Below, in pieces: positions 37,848-48,244 of a stretch of 64,000 nt of DNA. The stretch lies in NCBI GenBank assembly GCA_963796195.1, contig CAWCKS010000017.1, forward strand, positions 1-64,000, read 5' to 3'. Source of the DNA: CAWCKS01 sp963796195 (lineage in GTDB: Bacteria > Pseudomonadota > Alphaproteobacteria > Rhizobiales > Xanthobacteraceae). The first letter of the stretch is position 1; every line of letters begins with the position of its first letter. Under the pieces are notes generated by a model. It saw nothing but the letters and a program-made list of their open reading frames with translations, was not told the origin of the DNA and did not search any database. The position numbers and the translations under genes were made by a program.

Positions 37848-38886
37848 ATGACAGGGCAACTCGAAGTTTCACGCGAGACGGTTCAGATCGATCTCGCTTT
37901 GCAGGGCGGTGGCTCTCACGGCGCTTTCACGTGGGGAGTGCTTGACCGTCTGCTCGAAGAGCCCTGGCTGAAGATCGACGCCATTTCCGGCACGTCTGCG
38001 GGCGCTATGAACGCCGCCGTTTTGGTCAGTGGCTACATTCAGGGCGGTGCGCAAGGCGCACGCAAAGCGCTGGACGCCTACTGGGAGCGAGTTGCCGCTT
38101 CCGCGCGTTTTAGTCCCATCCAACGGTCGATGTTCGACCGCTTGATGAATCGTTGGTCGCTCGACACCTCCCCCGGCTATATGATCATGGACCTCATGAG
38201 CCGGTTGGTTTCACCCTACAATCTCAATCCATTTGGCCACAATCCAATCCGGTCGATCCTCGAGGACAGCATTGATTTCACGCACCTTCACGAGGCACCA
38301 ATCAAGCTGTTTATTACCGCGACCAATGTCCGTACCGGGCGCGGCAGAATTTTTCGCAGCAAAGAAATTACGCCGGAGGTGTTACTCGCCTCAGCCTGCC
38401 TGCCGACTTTATTCCAGGCGATCGAAATCGATGGCGATCCCTACTGGGACGGTGGTTACGCCGGCAATCCTACGATTTCGCCCCTGGTCCGTGAAAGCGA
38501 CGCCAGTGACGTCATCCTTGTACAGATCAATCCGCGCGAGCGCCGCGATACGCCGCGTTCGGCGGGTGACATTCTGGACCGGCTAAATGAAATCTCCTTC
38601 AATGCGCCCTTGATGAAGGAGCTGCGCATGATTGCGCTGCTGCGTCAGGCTGCCGATCCCGGCACGGGCGAAGGGCGGCGCTGGGCAGGAATGCGCACAC
38701 ACCGCATCCTCACGGACAAGCTGGCTGAGTTCGGTGCCTCCTCCAAGCTCAACGCCGAATTCCGCCTTCCTGCAGCTGCTCAAGGCCGAAGGCCGGACCA
38801 CGGCGGAGGATTTCCTCAAGTCCCACGGGGCGGATCTGGGAAAGAACTCGACCGCGGATATCGACGTTCTTCTGGCGGAGTGCTGA
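37848..38886 (+). pseudogene. patatin-like phospholipase, frameshifted near the C terminus
   Basis: Starts MTGQLEVSRETV; the Gly-rich oxyanion loop ALQGGGSHGAFTWG and the nucleophile GTSAG follow (residues about 17-55). The catalytic-dyad DGGYAGNP occurs near residue 204. The frame is normal to SSKLNAEF. One extra C at about 38762 then pushes it out, and the true end, FLQLLKAEGRTTAEDFLKSH to LLAEC, lies in the next frame and stops at 38886. The shift affects only the last 40 residues, so partial function is imaginable. Patatins of this type beside 3-hydroxybutyrate genes are common in Bradyrhizobium; here only a permease stub follows. Confidence 0.8.
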
Positions 38887-38888
38887 CC

Positions 38889-39077
38889 ATGGGCCCGAAT
38901 CATCTGATCGGCCTGCTCGCGAGCGTGCCGCATCATGGTGCGGTCGTGATGCCCCTGTCTGTCAGCGGACCAACCCATGGCGCAAGCTACAAGGACATTT
39001 TCACAGTCGGCATTCCCGCCGCGCTGATCGCCCTTGTCATCGTCATCATGCTGGTCTCTCCTGCAGTTACGTTCTGA
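38889..39077 (+). pseudogene. GntP-family permease, C-terminal remnant
   Basis: 62 aa starting MGPNHLIGLLASVPHHGAVV and containing THGASYKDIF before a last membrane helix. This matches the final transmembrane region of GntP-type gluconate/3-hydroxybutyrate permeases (HNGAVI...THRQSYKDIF is the usual form). All earlier helices are missing. It follows the patatin stop by two bases and stands in the frame that the patatin frameshift reads into, so the written sequence would produce a patatin-GntP-tail fusion of 409 aa. Deletion remnant of a larger operon. Confidence 0.55.
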
Positions 39078-39118
39078 AAGCTCCCGCTGGCAATCCCCGC
39101 AGCCAACCCGAGGTTCGA

Positions 39119-40234
39119 ATGTTGTCTTCGTCCAACTGCTCCTTGTTTCTCCAGCGCCCGCCCCGGCTGTTGCTCGTTGCTGCCCCAGCGCTCGTGCTAA
39201 TGCTCTGTGGTTGCAAACAAGAGGTTGCAAAAGAGGCGCCGCCACCACGTCCCGTCCGTGCGGTTGTCGTCGAAAAGGGTGGCCTCGGCCAGTCAATCGT
39301 CCTTACCGGACAGATCCAGGCGGAAAAGGAAGTCGCTCTTGCCTTCCGTATCGGCGGCCGGATCATCGAGCGCTCGGTGGATGCCGGTGATAGCGTCAAG
39401 GCTGACAAGGTGGTGGCCAAGCTCGATCCGCAGAACGAGTTGAACTCGCTTCGCTCCGCGAACGCCGCACTTTCTGCTGCCAAGGCCCGGTTGGAACAGG
39501 ATACCAACCATTTCGACCGCCAGGAAACCTTGCTGCAACAAGGCTGGACGACCCGCGCGAATTTCGATCAGGCCCAGCAAGCGATGCGCACGGCGCAGGC
39601 GCAGGTGGATGACGCCAGGGCCCAGGTTGAAATCGCCGAGGACCGCGTCAGCTACACCCAACTCAAGGCTGGTTTGAACGGCACGATCACTCGCCGCGCG
39701 GTGGAATCCGGTGAGGTGGTACAGGCGGGACAGACGGTGTTCGTCGTCGCGCGGGAATCCGGTTGGGACGCCGTCTTCGACGTTCCGGCTCAAGTGTTGC
39801 GCACGGCCCCGGGAGACGCCGATGTGATCATCGCGCTGACCGACGACCCCAATGTCACCGCAAAGGGCCGGGTGCGGCAGGTCGATCCGCAGGCCGATCC
39901 TGTCACGCGCACGTTCCGGGTCCGCGTGACGGTCAATGATCCACCGCCGGCCATGCGGCTTGGCGCGACCGTATCGGGCCGGGTGGAAATCGATCACGGC
40001 CACGGAATTTCGCTTCCAGCGAGCGCCTTGACGTCCAAAGACAAGACTCCTGCAGTTTGGGTGGTCGATCCGGACAGCTTGACCGTCGCTCTCAAGCCTG
40101 TCGAGGTCTTGCGCTTTGATCCTGGGACAGTGGTGCTTTCGGGAGGTCTCGACGGCGGCGAGATCGTTGTCACCGCGGGTGTGCAGGCGCTGCACCCGGG
40201 CCAAAAGGTCAGGCCGCTGGGAGTGAGGTCATGA
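39119..40234 (+). CDS. RND efflux periplasmic adaptor (membrane fusion protein), lipoprotein
   Basis: 371 aa. N-terminal lipoprotein signal with lipobox LCGC (residues about 29-32). It is followed by a lipoyl-like strand domain (GGRIIERSVDAGDSVKADKV) and an alpha-hairpin (residues about 100-165, ANAALSAAKARLEQD, then RTAQAQVDDARAQVEIAEDR). The beta-barrel and membrane-proximal domains follow (FRVRVTVNDPPPAMRLGATV). It bridges the RND pump to an outer-membrane channel. The stop codon overlaps the pump start (ATGA at 40231-40234), so the two are translated together. Intact. The substrate is unknown; no regulator or outer-membrane factor is adjacent. Confidence 0.88.
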   Translation: MLSSSNCSLFLQRPPRLLLVAAPALVLMLCGCKQEVAKEAPPPRPVRAVVVEKGGLGQSIVLTGQIQAEKEVALAFRIGGRIIERSVDAGDSVKADKVVAKLDPQNELNSLRSANAALSAAKARLEQDTNHFDRQETLLQQGWTTRANFDQAQQAMRTAQAQVDDARAQVEIAEDRVSYTQLKAGLNGTITRRAVESGEVVQAGQTVFVVARESGWDAVFDVPAQVLRTAPGDADVIIALTDDPNVTAKGRVRQVDPQADPVTRTFRVRVTVNDPPPAMRLGATVSGRVEIDHGHGISLPASALTSKDKTPAVWVVDPDSLTVALKPVEVLRFDPGTVVLSGGLDGGEIVVTAGVQALHPGQKVRPLGVRS

Positions 40235-43200
40235 TTGGCCCCAATCTTTCCGACTGGGCGCTGAAACATCGATCCTTTATCCTTTTTGCAATGATCTCGA
40301 TCGTCGTCGCTGGCTTGTCGTCCTACTACCGTCTTGGACGCAGCGAAGACCCGGCCTTTACCTTTCGCACCATGATCGTGCAGGCGGCCTGGCCCGGGGC
40401 AACGCTCGACGACACCCTGAGCCAGGTCACGGAACGTCTCGAGCGCAAGCTGCAGGAAACAAAGGGCCTGGATTTCCTGCGCTCTTATACCAGTCCGGGC
40501 CTGACGACGATTTTCGTAACCCTCAAGGGCTCGACCTCAGCAAAGCAAGTGCCGGACGTCTGGTATCAAGTCCGCAAGAACATTGCCGACATGCGTCGGA
40601 CCTTGCCCCAGGGTGTGGTCGGTCCTGGCTTCAACGATGATTTCGGCGACACTTTTGGCCTTATTTACGCATTCACTGCTGACGGCTTCAGCCATCGCGA
40701 GCTGCGCGATCATGTCGAGGACATGCGCTCGAAGCTTTTACAGGTGCCGGATGTCTCCAAGATCGAACTGCTCGGCGCGCAGGATGAGCAGATCTATGTC
40801 GAGTTCTCGACCCGCCAGCTCGCGGGCCTTGGGATCGACCGCGCCGCGCTGATCGCAGCACTCCAGGCGCAAAACGCCGTGATTCCCGCGGGTTCGATCC
40901 AGACCGGCGACGAGAAATTGTTGATACGCGTGACCGGCGCCTTCAGATCCGAGAATGATCTGCTCGATGTCAATTTCGTGTCGAACGGACGCTTGATCCG
41001 CTTGCGTGACATCGCCGACGTACGACGCTCGCTGTCCGATCCGCCGCAGCCGATGTTCCGGGTCAATGGCAAGCCGGCGATCGGCCTTGCCATCGCCATG
41101 CGCGACGGCGGCGACATCCTGGCGTTGGGCGAAAATGCAAAAAGAGTGATCGATGCCGGCATCGCCGATCTGCCGATCGGCATCGACGTGACTTTGGTGT
41201 CCGACCAGCCGGTGGTGGTGAAAAACGCTATTGGCGAATTCATGGAATCGCTCTGGCAGGCCATTGCCATCATCATGGCTTGCAGCATCGTCAGCCTTGG
41301 ATTCCGGCCCGGCGCGGTGGTCGCCTTGTCCATCCCGCTGACAGTGGCGATTATCTTTCCCATCATGGAATTCATCGGGATCGACCTGCAGCGCATTTCG
41401 CTCGGCGCGCTGATCATCGCACTCGGTCTGCTGGTGGACGACGCGATGACGACGGTCGATGTGATGACCTCACGCATGGCGGCGGGCGACAGCAAGGAGA
41501 AGGCGGCGACTTTCGCCTATGATACGCTGGCATTTCCGATGCTTACCGGCTCGTTCGTCACCGCTGCGGGCTTCGTGCCAATCGGCTTCGCGCGGTCCTC
41601 GGCCGGTGAGTATACGTTTTCGATCTTTGCCGTCGTATCGATTGCGCTGATCGTCTCCTGGTTCGTTGCGGTGCTGTTCGCGCCGCTGCTCGGGGTCTGG
41701 CTGCTCAAAGCTCCCAAGCAGGAAAAAGACCCGAAAGCCAAGCCGGATCATGGGCGCATTCCGCTCGCTTCTGCTGACGGCCATGCGCCGTCGATGGATG
41801 ACGGTTGCAATCACGCTCGCATGTTTCGTGGCGTCGCTGTTGGCTCTGCCGCTGGTGCCCCGGCAATTCTTCCCGGCCTCGGACCGTCCGGAGCTGGTGG
41901 TCGATCTGACCCTGCCGCAAAATGCGTCGATCTTCGCCAGCGACGCGCGCGGCGACCAAGCTGGACGCCATTCTCAAGGACAATCCCGACGTCGCGAGCT
42001 GGAGCACCTATGTCGGGCGCGGCGCGATCCGCTTCTATCTTCCGCTGAACGTGCAGCTCAACAACGACTTTTTTGCGCAGGCCGTGGTCATCGCCAAGGA
42101 TGTCGCTGCGCGTAAAAGGCTGCAGGCCACACTTGAGAAAAAGCTGGCCGAGGAATTCCCGAGCGCCGTTTCTCGCGTTTCGCCGCTGGAGCTTGGACCG
42201 CCTGTGGGATGGCCGGTGCAATATCGCGTCAGTGGCCCGGATTTGACCCAGGTCCGGACGATAGCCTTGCAGCTCGGCCAGATTCTCGGCTCCGACGGCA
42301 ATCTGCGGCGGGTCAATTTCGACTGGATGGAACCGGCGCGGAAGGTGCGAGTTGTGATCGATCAGGATCAGGCTCGCCTCCTTGGGCTGAACTCGAACTC
42401 GCTTTCGTCGAGTCTGAATTCAGTCATGACCGGCGCCTCGATCACCCAATTGCGCGACGACATCTATCTTGTCGACATCATCGCCCGAGCCCAGGACGAG
42501 CAACGCGTCTCGCTTGACACAATGCAATCCTTGCAAGTGCCGTTGCCGAGCGGTCGCACGGTCCCCCTGAGCCAGATTGCGCGCTTTGAGTTTGACGCAG
42601 GAATATCCGCTGATCTGGCGGCGCGACCGGGTGCCGACCCTCACCGTCCAGGCCGACGTCACCCCCGACTCGACCCCGGAGGCGGCGGTGGCATCACTGG
42701 CCCCGGAGGTGGAAAAGCTGCGGGCAAGCTTGCCGGCGGAGCTATCATATCGCCGTGGGCGGCACGGTCGAGGAAAGCGCCAATTCGCAGGCCTCGGTCT
42801 ATGCCATGGTCCCGGCAATGCTATTCCTGATGCTGCTGTTTCTTATGGCGCAGCTGCATAGTTTCAGCCGGCTCGCGATGGTGCTCTGCCTCGTGCCGAT
42901 GGGACTGATCGGAGTTGTCGCGGCCTTGCTGATTTCCGGCCGGCCTCTCGGCTTCGTGGCAATTCTCGGAATTCTGGCGTTGATGGGCATGATCGCGCGC
43001 AATGCGGTCATCCTTATCGAGCAGATTGAAGCAGAGCGCGCGCAGGGGCGTGAACTGTGGGATGCGGTCGTCGAGGGCGCGGTCTCGCGTTTCCGGCCGA
43101 TCATGCTGACTGCTATCTCGACCGTTCTGGGCTTTATTCCGATCGCGCCGACTGTGTTCTGGGGGCCGATGGCCTTCGCGATCATGGGCGGCCTGTTCGT

Positions 43201-43318
43201 GGCGACCTTGCTCACTCTCATGGTCCTGCCGGCGCTCTATGTGATTTTCTTCCGCGTCAGGGAACCTGAGCGACCAACTAGCTTCCTGAGATGCCCGCAG
43301 TCAGCAGGGCCAGGATAA
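40231..43318 (+). pseudogene. RND-family efflux pump inner-membrane subunit, four frameshifts
   Basis: First frame gives the N-terminal helix, PN1/PC1 porter domains (SEDPAFTFRTMIVQAAWPGA) and TM2-TM6, including GLLVDDAMTTVDVM, the proton-relay Asp pair of TM4. The frame then advances one base near 41745 (AFRSLLLTAMRRRWMTVAIT follows), near 41950 (AATKLDAILKDNPDVASWS), near 42594 (LTQEYPLIWRRDRVPTLTV) and near 42740 (SYHIAVGGTVEESANSQ). The last segment carries TM8-TM12. All four breaks are in the same direction (one base gained, or two lost). Joined, the product is about 1,020 aa, the normal RND length. Substrate probably small organic molecules or metals; not deducible here. Confidence 0.85.
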
Positions 43319-44902
43319 TCAAGAGTAACGAGACCCCCGCCGCCGGCCAGTGTCGGAGACGAGTGTCAAGCGTTTCGAGGGTTGGGCCAATCTTCAGGAG
43401 GCGGTGGAAAGCGCCCTCCTCCAGGACGATGCTGTCGCCGGCTGGCACTTCGGGCAGAGACCAATCCACCCATCGCAACACAAAGGCGAGGCCCGCACCG
43501 AGCGCCACAGGCCAGAGCCCATCAACGAGTTTGCCGAAGCCCAGCGCATTTGAAACATCGTCGACTGCCGGATAAAAGGCCCACGGCAGCAAGATCGCGC
43601 CGAGCGCAACAGCGGCCCAGAAACGGATGAGGCTGCCAGGACACTCCTGGGCCGCGCCCGGCAGCGGCACGGCGAGGCAGATCAGGAAGTGAGTCATTAG
43701 CAGTGCGGTGCCGATCGAAGAAAGGGTGGCGAACATCGCCGCCGATCCGCTGGCGAATTCCGCCTTTAGCGCAAGCTTGGCCAACGCGCCGCCCGTCAAC
43801 GGCAGTCCCGCGAGGCTCAGGGCAAGTACGGCGGCCAGAACAAGCGTCGCATTGGAAGGTTTTGTGCCGCGCATGGCCAGCGCGCCAATAGTAAGGAACA
43901 GCGTGGCTTTGACCAGCAAATGGTTCGCGGCATAAAAGGCAACATTGAGAGACGCGTCGGTATGTCCATTGACAAGCGCCATGCCAAGCGCGGCTGCGAT
44001 GACTCCCATCTGGCTAATGCTGGAATACGCCAGAATAACCTTGGGGTTTCGCTGGGTCAGACCGAAGGCGACGCCGTAAAAGGCTGAAAGGAAGCCAATG
44101 GCCGCCAAGGCGCCGCCCCAGCTTTCCAGCGCAACACCAAGCGGCAGGAAGCGGATCAGTCCGATCACGCCGGCCTTGACGCCCGCACCGCTCAGCACGG
44201 CGGCGGCAGGTATCGGCGCGGCGTTATAGGTAAGCGGCATCCAGCCATTGAATGGAATCATGCCGATTTTCATGCCGAAGCCGGCAATGATCAGCCCCAG
44301 AGCCGCGTCTCGCCAGGGCGAGGCAGGCAAGGCATCCATCACATCCACGATCCGCGCACTTCCATGCGGCTCACCTGCCACAAGCATTGCGAAGGCTAGC
44401 AGCAGAAGCGCCTCACCGAGAATGGTGAAAGCCAAATAGATCGCGCCTGCGCGTTTCCGTTCGGTGTCGTCAGAAAAGGCAAACAGGCCATAGGCTGGAA
44501 TGCTGACGAGCGCGTAGACGAGATAAAAGGAGACAAGGTCACCGGCGATGAAGACACCGATGTTGCCGGTCATGGTGAGAAGCCAGGAAACGCCAAAACG
44601 ATTATCTGGGCTGGCGACCACGCCAAAGTGCGGCGCTGACGACGATCCACAGCAGGGCGGCGACGGAGAGAAGCAGCGCGCCAGACTGATCGAGGCGGAG
44701 AGTGAAGCCGCAGGACAGGCAAGTCGCAGGTGAGCGGCTGCACGGTTCAAGCCGATGAGACCGGCCGCAAGCCTGGGTATCGGGGCGAGCCATTGCAGGG
44801 CAAGAGCGTGCCGCCGCCAGCGCTTGACAGAAACAGAGCGCAGAGCAGCGCCAACGGCGCGGCAGGCTGGCGACAAGCAGGGCGCAGGAAAAACTCGGTC
44901 AT
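43278..44902 (-). pseudogene. Mrp antiporter MnhD-type subunit (second copy), 5' end frameshifted
   Basis: From 44600 downward the frame is clean and shows the proton-pumping antiporter core (GVSWLLTMTGNIGVFIAGDL, GLIIAGFGMKIGMIPFNGWM with the conserved TM5-TM6 charges, AYSSISQMGVIAAALGMALV), about 12 helices. The start at 44902 (MTEFF) follows a GGGG stretch. The first 100 residues are split over at least three frames (HALALQWLAPIPRLAAGLIG, then LRLDQSGALLLSVAALLWIV), so several indels lie between 44600 and 44900. NuoL/M/N-type subunits drive H+ or Na+ movement. The 3' end overlaps the convergent efflux-pump gene by 41 bases. Confidence 0.7.
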
Positions 44903-46403
44903 GGCAGCCCCATCCGCCATCGGACGGCCGATTTCAAGAAAGTCAAAGAAAGTCTGCGGCGCGAAGCCGAGCGCAAGGGCGATCATTGTCAGAGCAAGCG
45001 CGACCGCCTCCTGGCTGCGTCTTCGGCGGCGAATTCCAGCGAGACTTGCGCCGTCGGATAAAGCGCGGCGCGAGAATGCGATAAACATAGCCGGCCGCAA
45101 GCAGACCGCCGGCAAGAATAGGGAGCGTCCAGAACCATTGGCCCGATGCCACGGAGGCCTGCAGCATCAGCCATTTCGCGGCAGAAGCCGCCGCTCGGCG
45201 GCAGGCCCATGAGCGACAACCCCCGAGCGCGATGGTCAGGAAGGTCAGCGGCAGCACACGCGCTGCGCCGCCAAGTCTTGCGATCTGGTCATGGCCGAGT
45301 GCTTCGGCCAGCACGCCCGCGGAGAAGAACATCGCTGCCTTCGCGAAGGCATGGGCGAGTACCTGCATCAGACCAGCGCTCCAGCCGATCGCACTCCAAG
45401 CGTGCGCGCCTGCAGCGAGCGGGAACACCAGAAAGAGGTAGCCGATCTGGGCGACAGTCGAATAGGCGATCAGCAATTTGAGCCGCGCTTGACGCAACGC
45501 AATGATGCTGCCCACGATGACCGCTGCCGCGCCGAGCCAGCCGAGAACTGCTGCGACTTGGCCGTGGGGAGGCCGGGAAGGATGTAGAACCACAGCCGCA
45601 ACGTAAGAAAGAATGAGCCTTTGACAACCAGGCCGGAGAGCACGGCACTTGCCGCCGCCGGCGCGTTGGCGTGAGCGGAGGCAGCCAGAGATGCAACGGA
45701 AAAAGGGCCGTCTTCGGCGAGCAGGCCCGCGGTCATCAGTGCGGCCGCAGTCCAGACGACGGGCGTAGGCCTGAACCCTTTGTGCGAGAAGCGAGATGTC
45801 CAGTGTGCCATACGCTCCGTAAAACAGAGCGACGCCGAGCAGATAGGAAATCGATCCGAACAGCGCGAAGAGCAGATAGCGCAAAGCGGCGGCGAGCGTC
45901 TCTGGGCGACCATCGATACAAACGAGAGGCACCGCGGCGAAGGTGAGCAGTTCTAACGCGACGTAGAGGTTGAACAAATCACCTCCAACGAAAATGATGG
46001 TCAGCGCGGCCCAGATCGCCTGAAGCATGGTCCAGAAGGTCAGCGCGCTTCGGCTTTCGCGGACGCCGTCAGGCGTGGCAAATTTCTCGCGCGCGTAGAA
46101 TGCAGCGGCCGTCACGATCACAGCCGCCGCGATCAGCATGACCGCCGAAATGCCGTCGGCACGCAATGCGATGCCAAGCGGCGGCGGCAGTCCGCCGATC
46201 ATATAAACGATGGGCTTGCCTGCTTGACCGACACGGAATGCGATAGCGCAGGCCAGCGCAAATCCGAATGGCGTCGAGCTACAGCGATGCGTCCGGCATG
46301 ACGACCTCCGGTAATGAACGAGAGGAGGATACCGGCAACCGGCAGCAGAACCGCGAGAACGAGCAGGCTGCCGCCCGGCGTGGTCGCCCCCGGTATCCGC
46401 CAT
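44899..46403 (-). pseudogene. mnhD: Mrp antiporter subunit MnhD, many frameshifts
   Basis: Family blocks occur in order but in changing frames: MADTGG start at 46403, then (next frame, after a run of five G) GGSLLVLAVLLPVAGILLSF, then TPFGFALACAIAFRVGQAGK with DGVRESRSALTFWTMLQAIW. Next come (next frame) TPVVWTAAALMTAGLLA, then a short KTALFPLHLWLPP stretch and SAVLSGLVVKGSFFLTLRLW. Then, back in the first frame, LLIAYSTVAQIGYLFLVFPL and FAKAAMFFSAGVLAEALGHD. The C-terminal part again changes frame twice (SLMGLPPSGGF, then AKWLMLQASVASGQWFW). At least seven indels. The likely true stop overlaps the next gene's start as ATGA (44899-44902). This is the most heavily damaged gene of the operon. 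Confidence 0.7.
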
Positions 46404-46740
46404 CACTTACGTCCCCGCCATCCGGCTTGGTCCATGCCTCGGGGTCTAACGTGACGCGGCTGGCCTCCGCAGCAAGTCGCAAGATGAGTGCCACCGCGAC
46501 CGCGCTTGCGGCGAAGGCGACGACAATTCCGGTAATGACCATCGCTTGCGGCACCGGGTCGAAGCGAAAACCGGCATCCGCGCCGCGACGCGCAACGATT
46601 CCGAAAACGAGGAATACACCGCTGCCAATCAGGTTGAAGGCGAGTAGTTTGCGCAGCGGATGTGGATGGATAATGAGGCCATAGAGCCCAAGGCCAACCA
46701 GAGCCGCACCGACCAATCCCGCGAGAGCTGATGGGGTCAT
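46279..46740 (-). CDS. mnhC: Mrp antiporter subunit MnhC
   Basis: Three membrane helices in the first 95 residues: GLVGAALVGLGLYGLIIHPH, then KLLAFNLIGSGVFLVFGIVA, then PQAMVITGIVVAFAASAVAV. This is the NuoK-like MnhC fold and follows the MnhB gene with 15 bases between. Residues beyond about 105 (after DPEAWTKPDGGDV) are not conserved, because the frame overruns into the mnhD start by 125 bases; an indel near 46400 has probably removed the normal stop. NuoK-type subunits contribute part of the ion path in the membrane arm. Confidence 0.75.
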   Translation of the reverse strand: MTPSALAGLVGAALVGLGLYGLIIHPHPLRKLLAFNLIGSGVFLVFGIVARRGADAGFRFDPVPQAMVITGIVVAFAASAVAVALILRLAAEASRVTLDPEAWTKPDGGDVSDGGYRGRPRRAAACSFSRFCCRLPVSSSRSLPEVVMPDASL

Positions 46741-46755
46741 TGTTCGGATCTCTCG

Positions 46756-47691
46756 CTAGGCGGACCGGCGACCAGCATCGGCAAGGCTGACCGCAATGGA
46801 CACCAGCATGAACGCTTCGATGAGCAGAATGATTGGCTTGGCAAGGCCAGGCGGATACGCGAAGAAGCTACCTGCCACAGGCTCGCCTGCGAGGCCGGCG
46901 ATGAGGAATACGGCAGGTCCAGCGACCAAAGCCAGACGGAGCCATTGCGCGTCAACGCGGGGCGGCTCCACGAGCCGCGCCATCATCGTGACCATCCACA
47001 TCGCTGCAAGCAGGGCGCCCCCCTGAAAGGCGCCGCCTGGTGCATTGGCGCCGACCCAAAAAATGTGAATTCCGATGAGCGCGCCGATGGGCGCCAGCAT
47101 CTGGGCGAGGAAGACCATCGGAGCATAGGGTTTGGATTGGCGGAACGGCGCTGGCGCCCTGCCCCACGCCTTGTCGGTGCCCACCGACCACACCCCGATC
47201 ACGGCCAGGATCAGCACGATCTTCTCGAGCATTGTGTCAAAGGAGCGATATGAAATCAGCACCGCTGTGATGGGGTTACCGAGACCGGCGCCGGCACCGT
47301 CGGCGGCCGCGGCGGCTTCCGGCGCAAGCGAGGGGGGCGGATCGGGGAGCATCATGATGACGGCTCCCAAGGCGCTTGAAACGAGCGCGGCGAGCACGCC
47401 GGAGAGGAGCTTGAAGGCGAGTGTTGGTTGCGCCTCCTGCGCAACATTCTTGAGTGCTCCAAGCCTTTTTCCCGCGGTAATCAGCAGAACCCCGGTAACC
47501 CCGCCGCCAACCGCCGCTTCGGTCAAGGCAACGTCTGGTGCATAAAGACGGATCCAGACGAAAGCGAGCAACAACCCGTAGGCCACATAGCTTACGACTG
47601 AGGCGAACAGGTCTCGCGCAGCGATGGTCCAGACAGCGACACCGACGACCAAGAGCGCGAGACCGACGTCAAGATAGGGGAGAAGACTCAT
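46756..47691 (-). CDS. mnhB: Mrp antiporter subunit, DUF4040 (MbhD-like) fused to MnhB
   Basis: 311 aa. N-terminal DUF4040 region (residues about 15-80: VSYVAYGLLLAFVWIRLYAP, then DVALTEAAVGGGVTGVLL) followed by helices and a C-terminal MnhB domain (from about 195: IGIHIFWVGANAPGGAFQGG, then ALLAAMWMVTMMA, the conserved Gly/Gln-rich loop). In most Mrp operons these are two or more proteins or belong to the large MnhA subunit, so this is a compact fusion. The start overlaps the MnhG stop by four bases. Intact. Confidence 0.8.
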   Translation of the reverse strand: MSLLPYLDVGLALLVVGVAVWTIAARDLFASVVSYVAYGLLLAFVWIRLYAPDVALTEAAVGGGVTGVLLITAGKRLGALKNVAQEAQPTLAFKLLSGVLAALVSSALGAVIMMLPDPPPSLAPEAAAAADGAGAGLGNPITAVLISYRSFDTMLEKIVLILAVIGVWSVGTDKAWGRAPAPFRQSKPYAPMVFLAQMLAPIGALIGIHIFWVGANAPGGAFQGGALLAAMWMVTMMARLVEPPRVDAQWLRLALVAGPAVFLIAGLAGEPVAGSFFAYPPGLAKPIILLIEAFMLVSIAVSLADAGRRSA

Positions 47692-47975
47692 TTGCGGCCT
47701 CGCCGTAGCGCGCGACCGATCAATTGTGCAGTCGAGGCACCGGAGAGCAGAACCAAAGCCCAGATGACGATCAGCTTAAGCGCTGAAAGCGCGCTTTCGG
47801 CGCGCGGGATCAGGCCGAGTACCACCAGGCCGAGGCCAAGATTGTCGGCCTTGGTCAATGCATGCAAACGGCTAAGCGAGTCCGGAAAGCGGAGCAGGCC
47901 AACCGTCCCCGCGAAAAAGAAAAACGATCCGGCACTGACTGCGGCAATACAGAAGAGATCGAGAAGCGCAATCAC
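47688..47975 (-). CDS. mnhG: Mrp antiporter subunit MnhG
   Basis: 95 aa with three helices and the family block GLLRFPDSLSRLHALTKADN, one of the most conserved parts of MnhG/PhaG. Start and stop overlap the neighbouring genes by four bases on each side, showing tight translational coupling. It is a small accessory membrane subunit required for assembly of the multi-subunit Na+(K+)/H+ antiporter. Intact. Confidence 0.88.
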   Translation of the reverse strand: MIALLDLFCIAAVSAGSFFFFAGTVGLLRFPDSLSRLHALTKADNLGLGLVVLGLIPRAESALSALKLIVIWALVLLSGASTAQLIGRALRRGRK

Positions 47976-48244
47976 GCTTCGAGGTCTCCCTGTTCAGCGT
48001 CGATGAGATTGACAAAAGCAATGGTAGCGAACGCGGCGAGCAACGCCAGACCGAGCGCAACGTCCTCCACGCCGGGGACATTTGTTGCGTAGGCAATCAG
48101 CAGCAGTGCGGCGATGCCGCCCGTGCCGAGGAGTTGGACCGCCATCAGCCTTGCCACGTCGTCCGACCCGCGCAAAATGCGCCCAAGTCCAACGGCGACC
48201 GTGAGGACGATTAGGCCCGCCGCTGCGAGAAGCAGTTCACTCAT
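47972..48244 (-). CDS. mnhF: Mrp antiporter subunit MnhF
   Basis: 90 aa from the ATG at 48244, which lies inside the MnhE end (8-base overlap); the open frame upstream of it is not conserved. Three helices with GRILRGSDDVARLMAVQLLG, the MnhF motif. Small membrane subunit essential for antiport complex function. Intact. Confidence 0.85.
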   Translation of the reverse strand: MSELLLAAAGLIVLTVAVGLGRILRGSDDVARLMAVQLLGTGGIAALLLIAYATNVPGVEDVALGLALLAAFATIAFVNLIDAEQGDLEA

